From the NCBI GenBank assembly GCA_021811525.1, contig JAJZOK010000139.1, positions 1-6,176 of the forward strand: DNA of 6,176 nt, read 5' to 3'. The first letter of the stretch is position 1; each line of letters opens with the position of its first letter. This DNA is from Thermoplasmata archaeon. Its GTDB lineage: Archaea > Thermoplasmatota > Thermoplasmata > Thermoplasmatales > Thermoplasmataceae. The notes beneath the pieces are model-generated. The model searched no databases. It had not been told where the DNA came from and was given only the letters and a program-made list of their open reading frames with translations. Shown piece by piece: positions 6,173-6,176 of this stretch. Position numbers and translations under genes: made by a program.

Positions 6173-6176
6173 CTTT

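Noticed and set aside
6099..6176. tRNA gene as a possible integration (attachment) site
   Set aside because: No integrase gene or repeated tRNA 3' fragment is visible, and the window ends 4 bases after the tRNA, so this cannot be supported.

Overview
The window looks like ordinary chromosome from an archaeon, most likely of the Thermoplasmatales (Ferroplasma/Cuniculiplasma-like). The main reasons are an ATP-dependent DNA ligase of archaeal type, a single-OB-fold SSB with an RGG tail, TTTAAT-like TATA elements about 25-35 bases before start codons with little Shine-Dalgarno signal, arginine codons dominated by AGG/AGA, and a tRNA gene without an encoded CCA end. The order-level assignment is inference from protein style, not from a database search.

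Layout: the left edge (3-92, +) holds the last codons of a probable membrane protein. It is followed by the complete ligase gene (115-1866, +). The ligase converges on an SSB/RPA2-like gene (1910-2383, -) across a 43-base gap that contains a hairpin with a following T-rich stretch. Continuing on the minus strand are a periplasmic-binding-protein-like gene with no signal peptide (2476-3291), a major facilitator transporter resembling the Fsr family (3325-4563, GTG start) and an FAD-dependent oxidoreductase resembling L-2-hydroxyglutarate oxidase (4698-6011). The right edge holds a tRNA-Arg(GCG) gene (6099-6172, +), divergent from the oxidoreductase.

How the genes relate: ligase and SSB are both DNA replication/repair proteins and sit tail to tail. 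The transporter and the binding-protein-like gene are 33 bases apart in the same direction and probably share a transcript, which suggests a common ligand whose identity the sequence does not reveal. The oxidoreductase is separated from the transporter by 134 bases containing what looks like a separate promoter, so it is probably its own unit.

I found no mobile element, CRISPR array, phage gene or clear new system. The points most worth a second look are the signal-less binding protein paired with an MFS carrier, the tail of the SSB, and an AT-rich inverted repeat at the transporter promoter. No gene-free stretch exceeds 300 bases.
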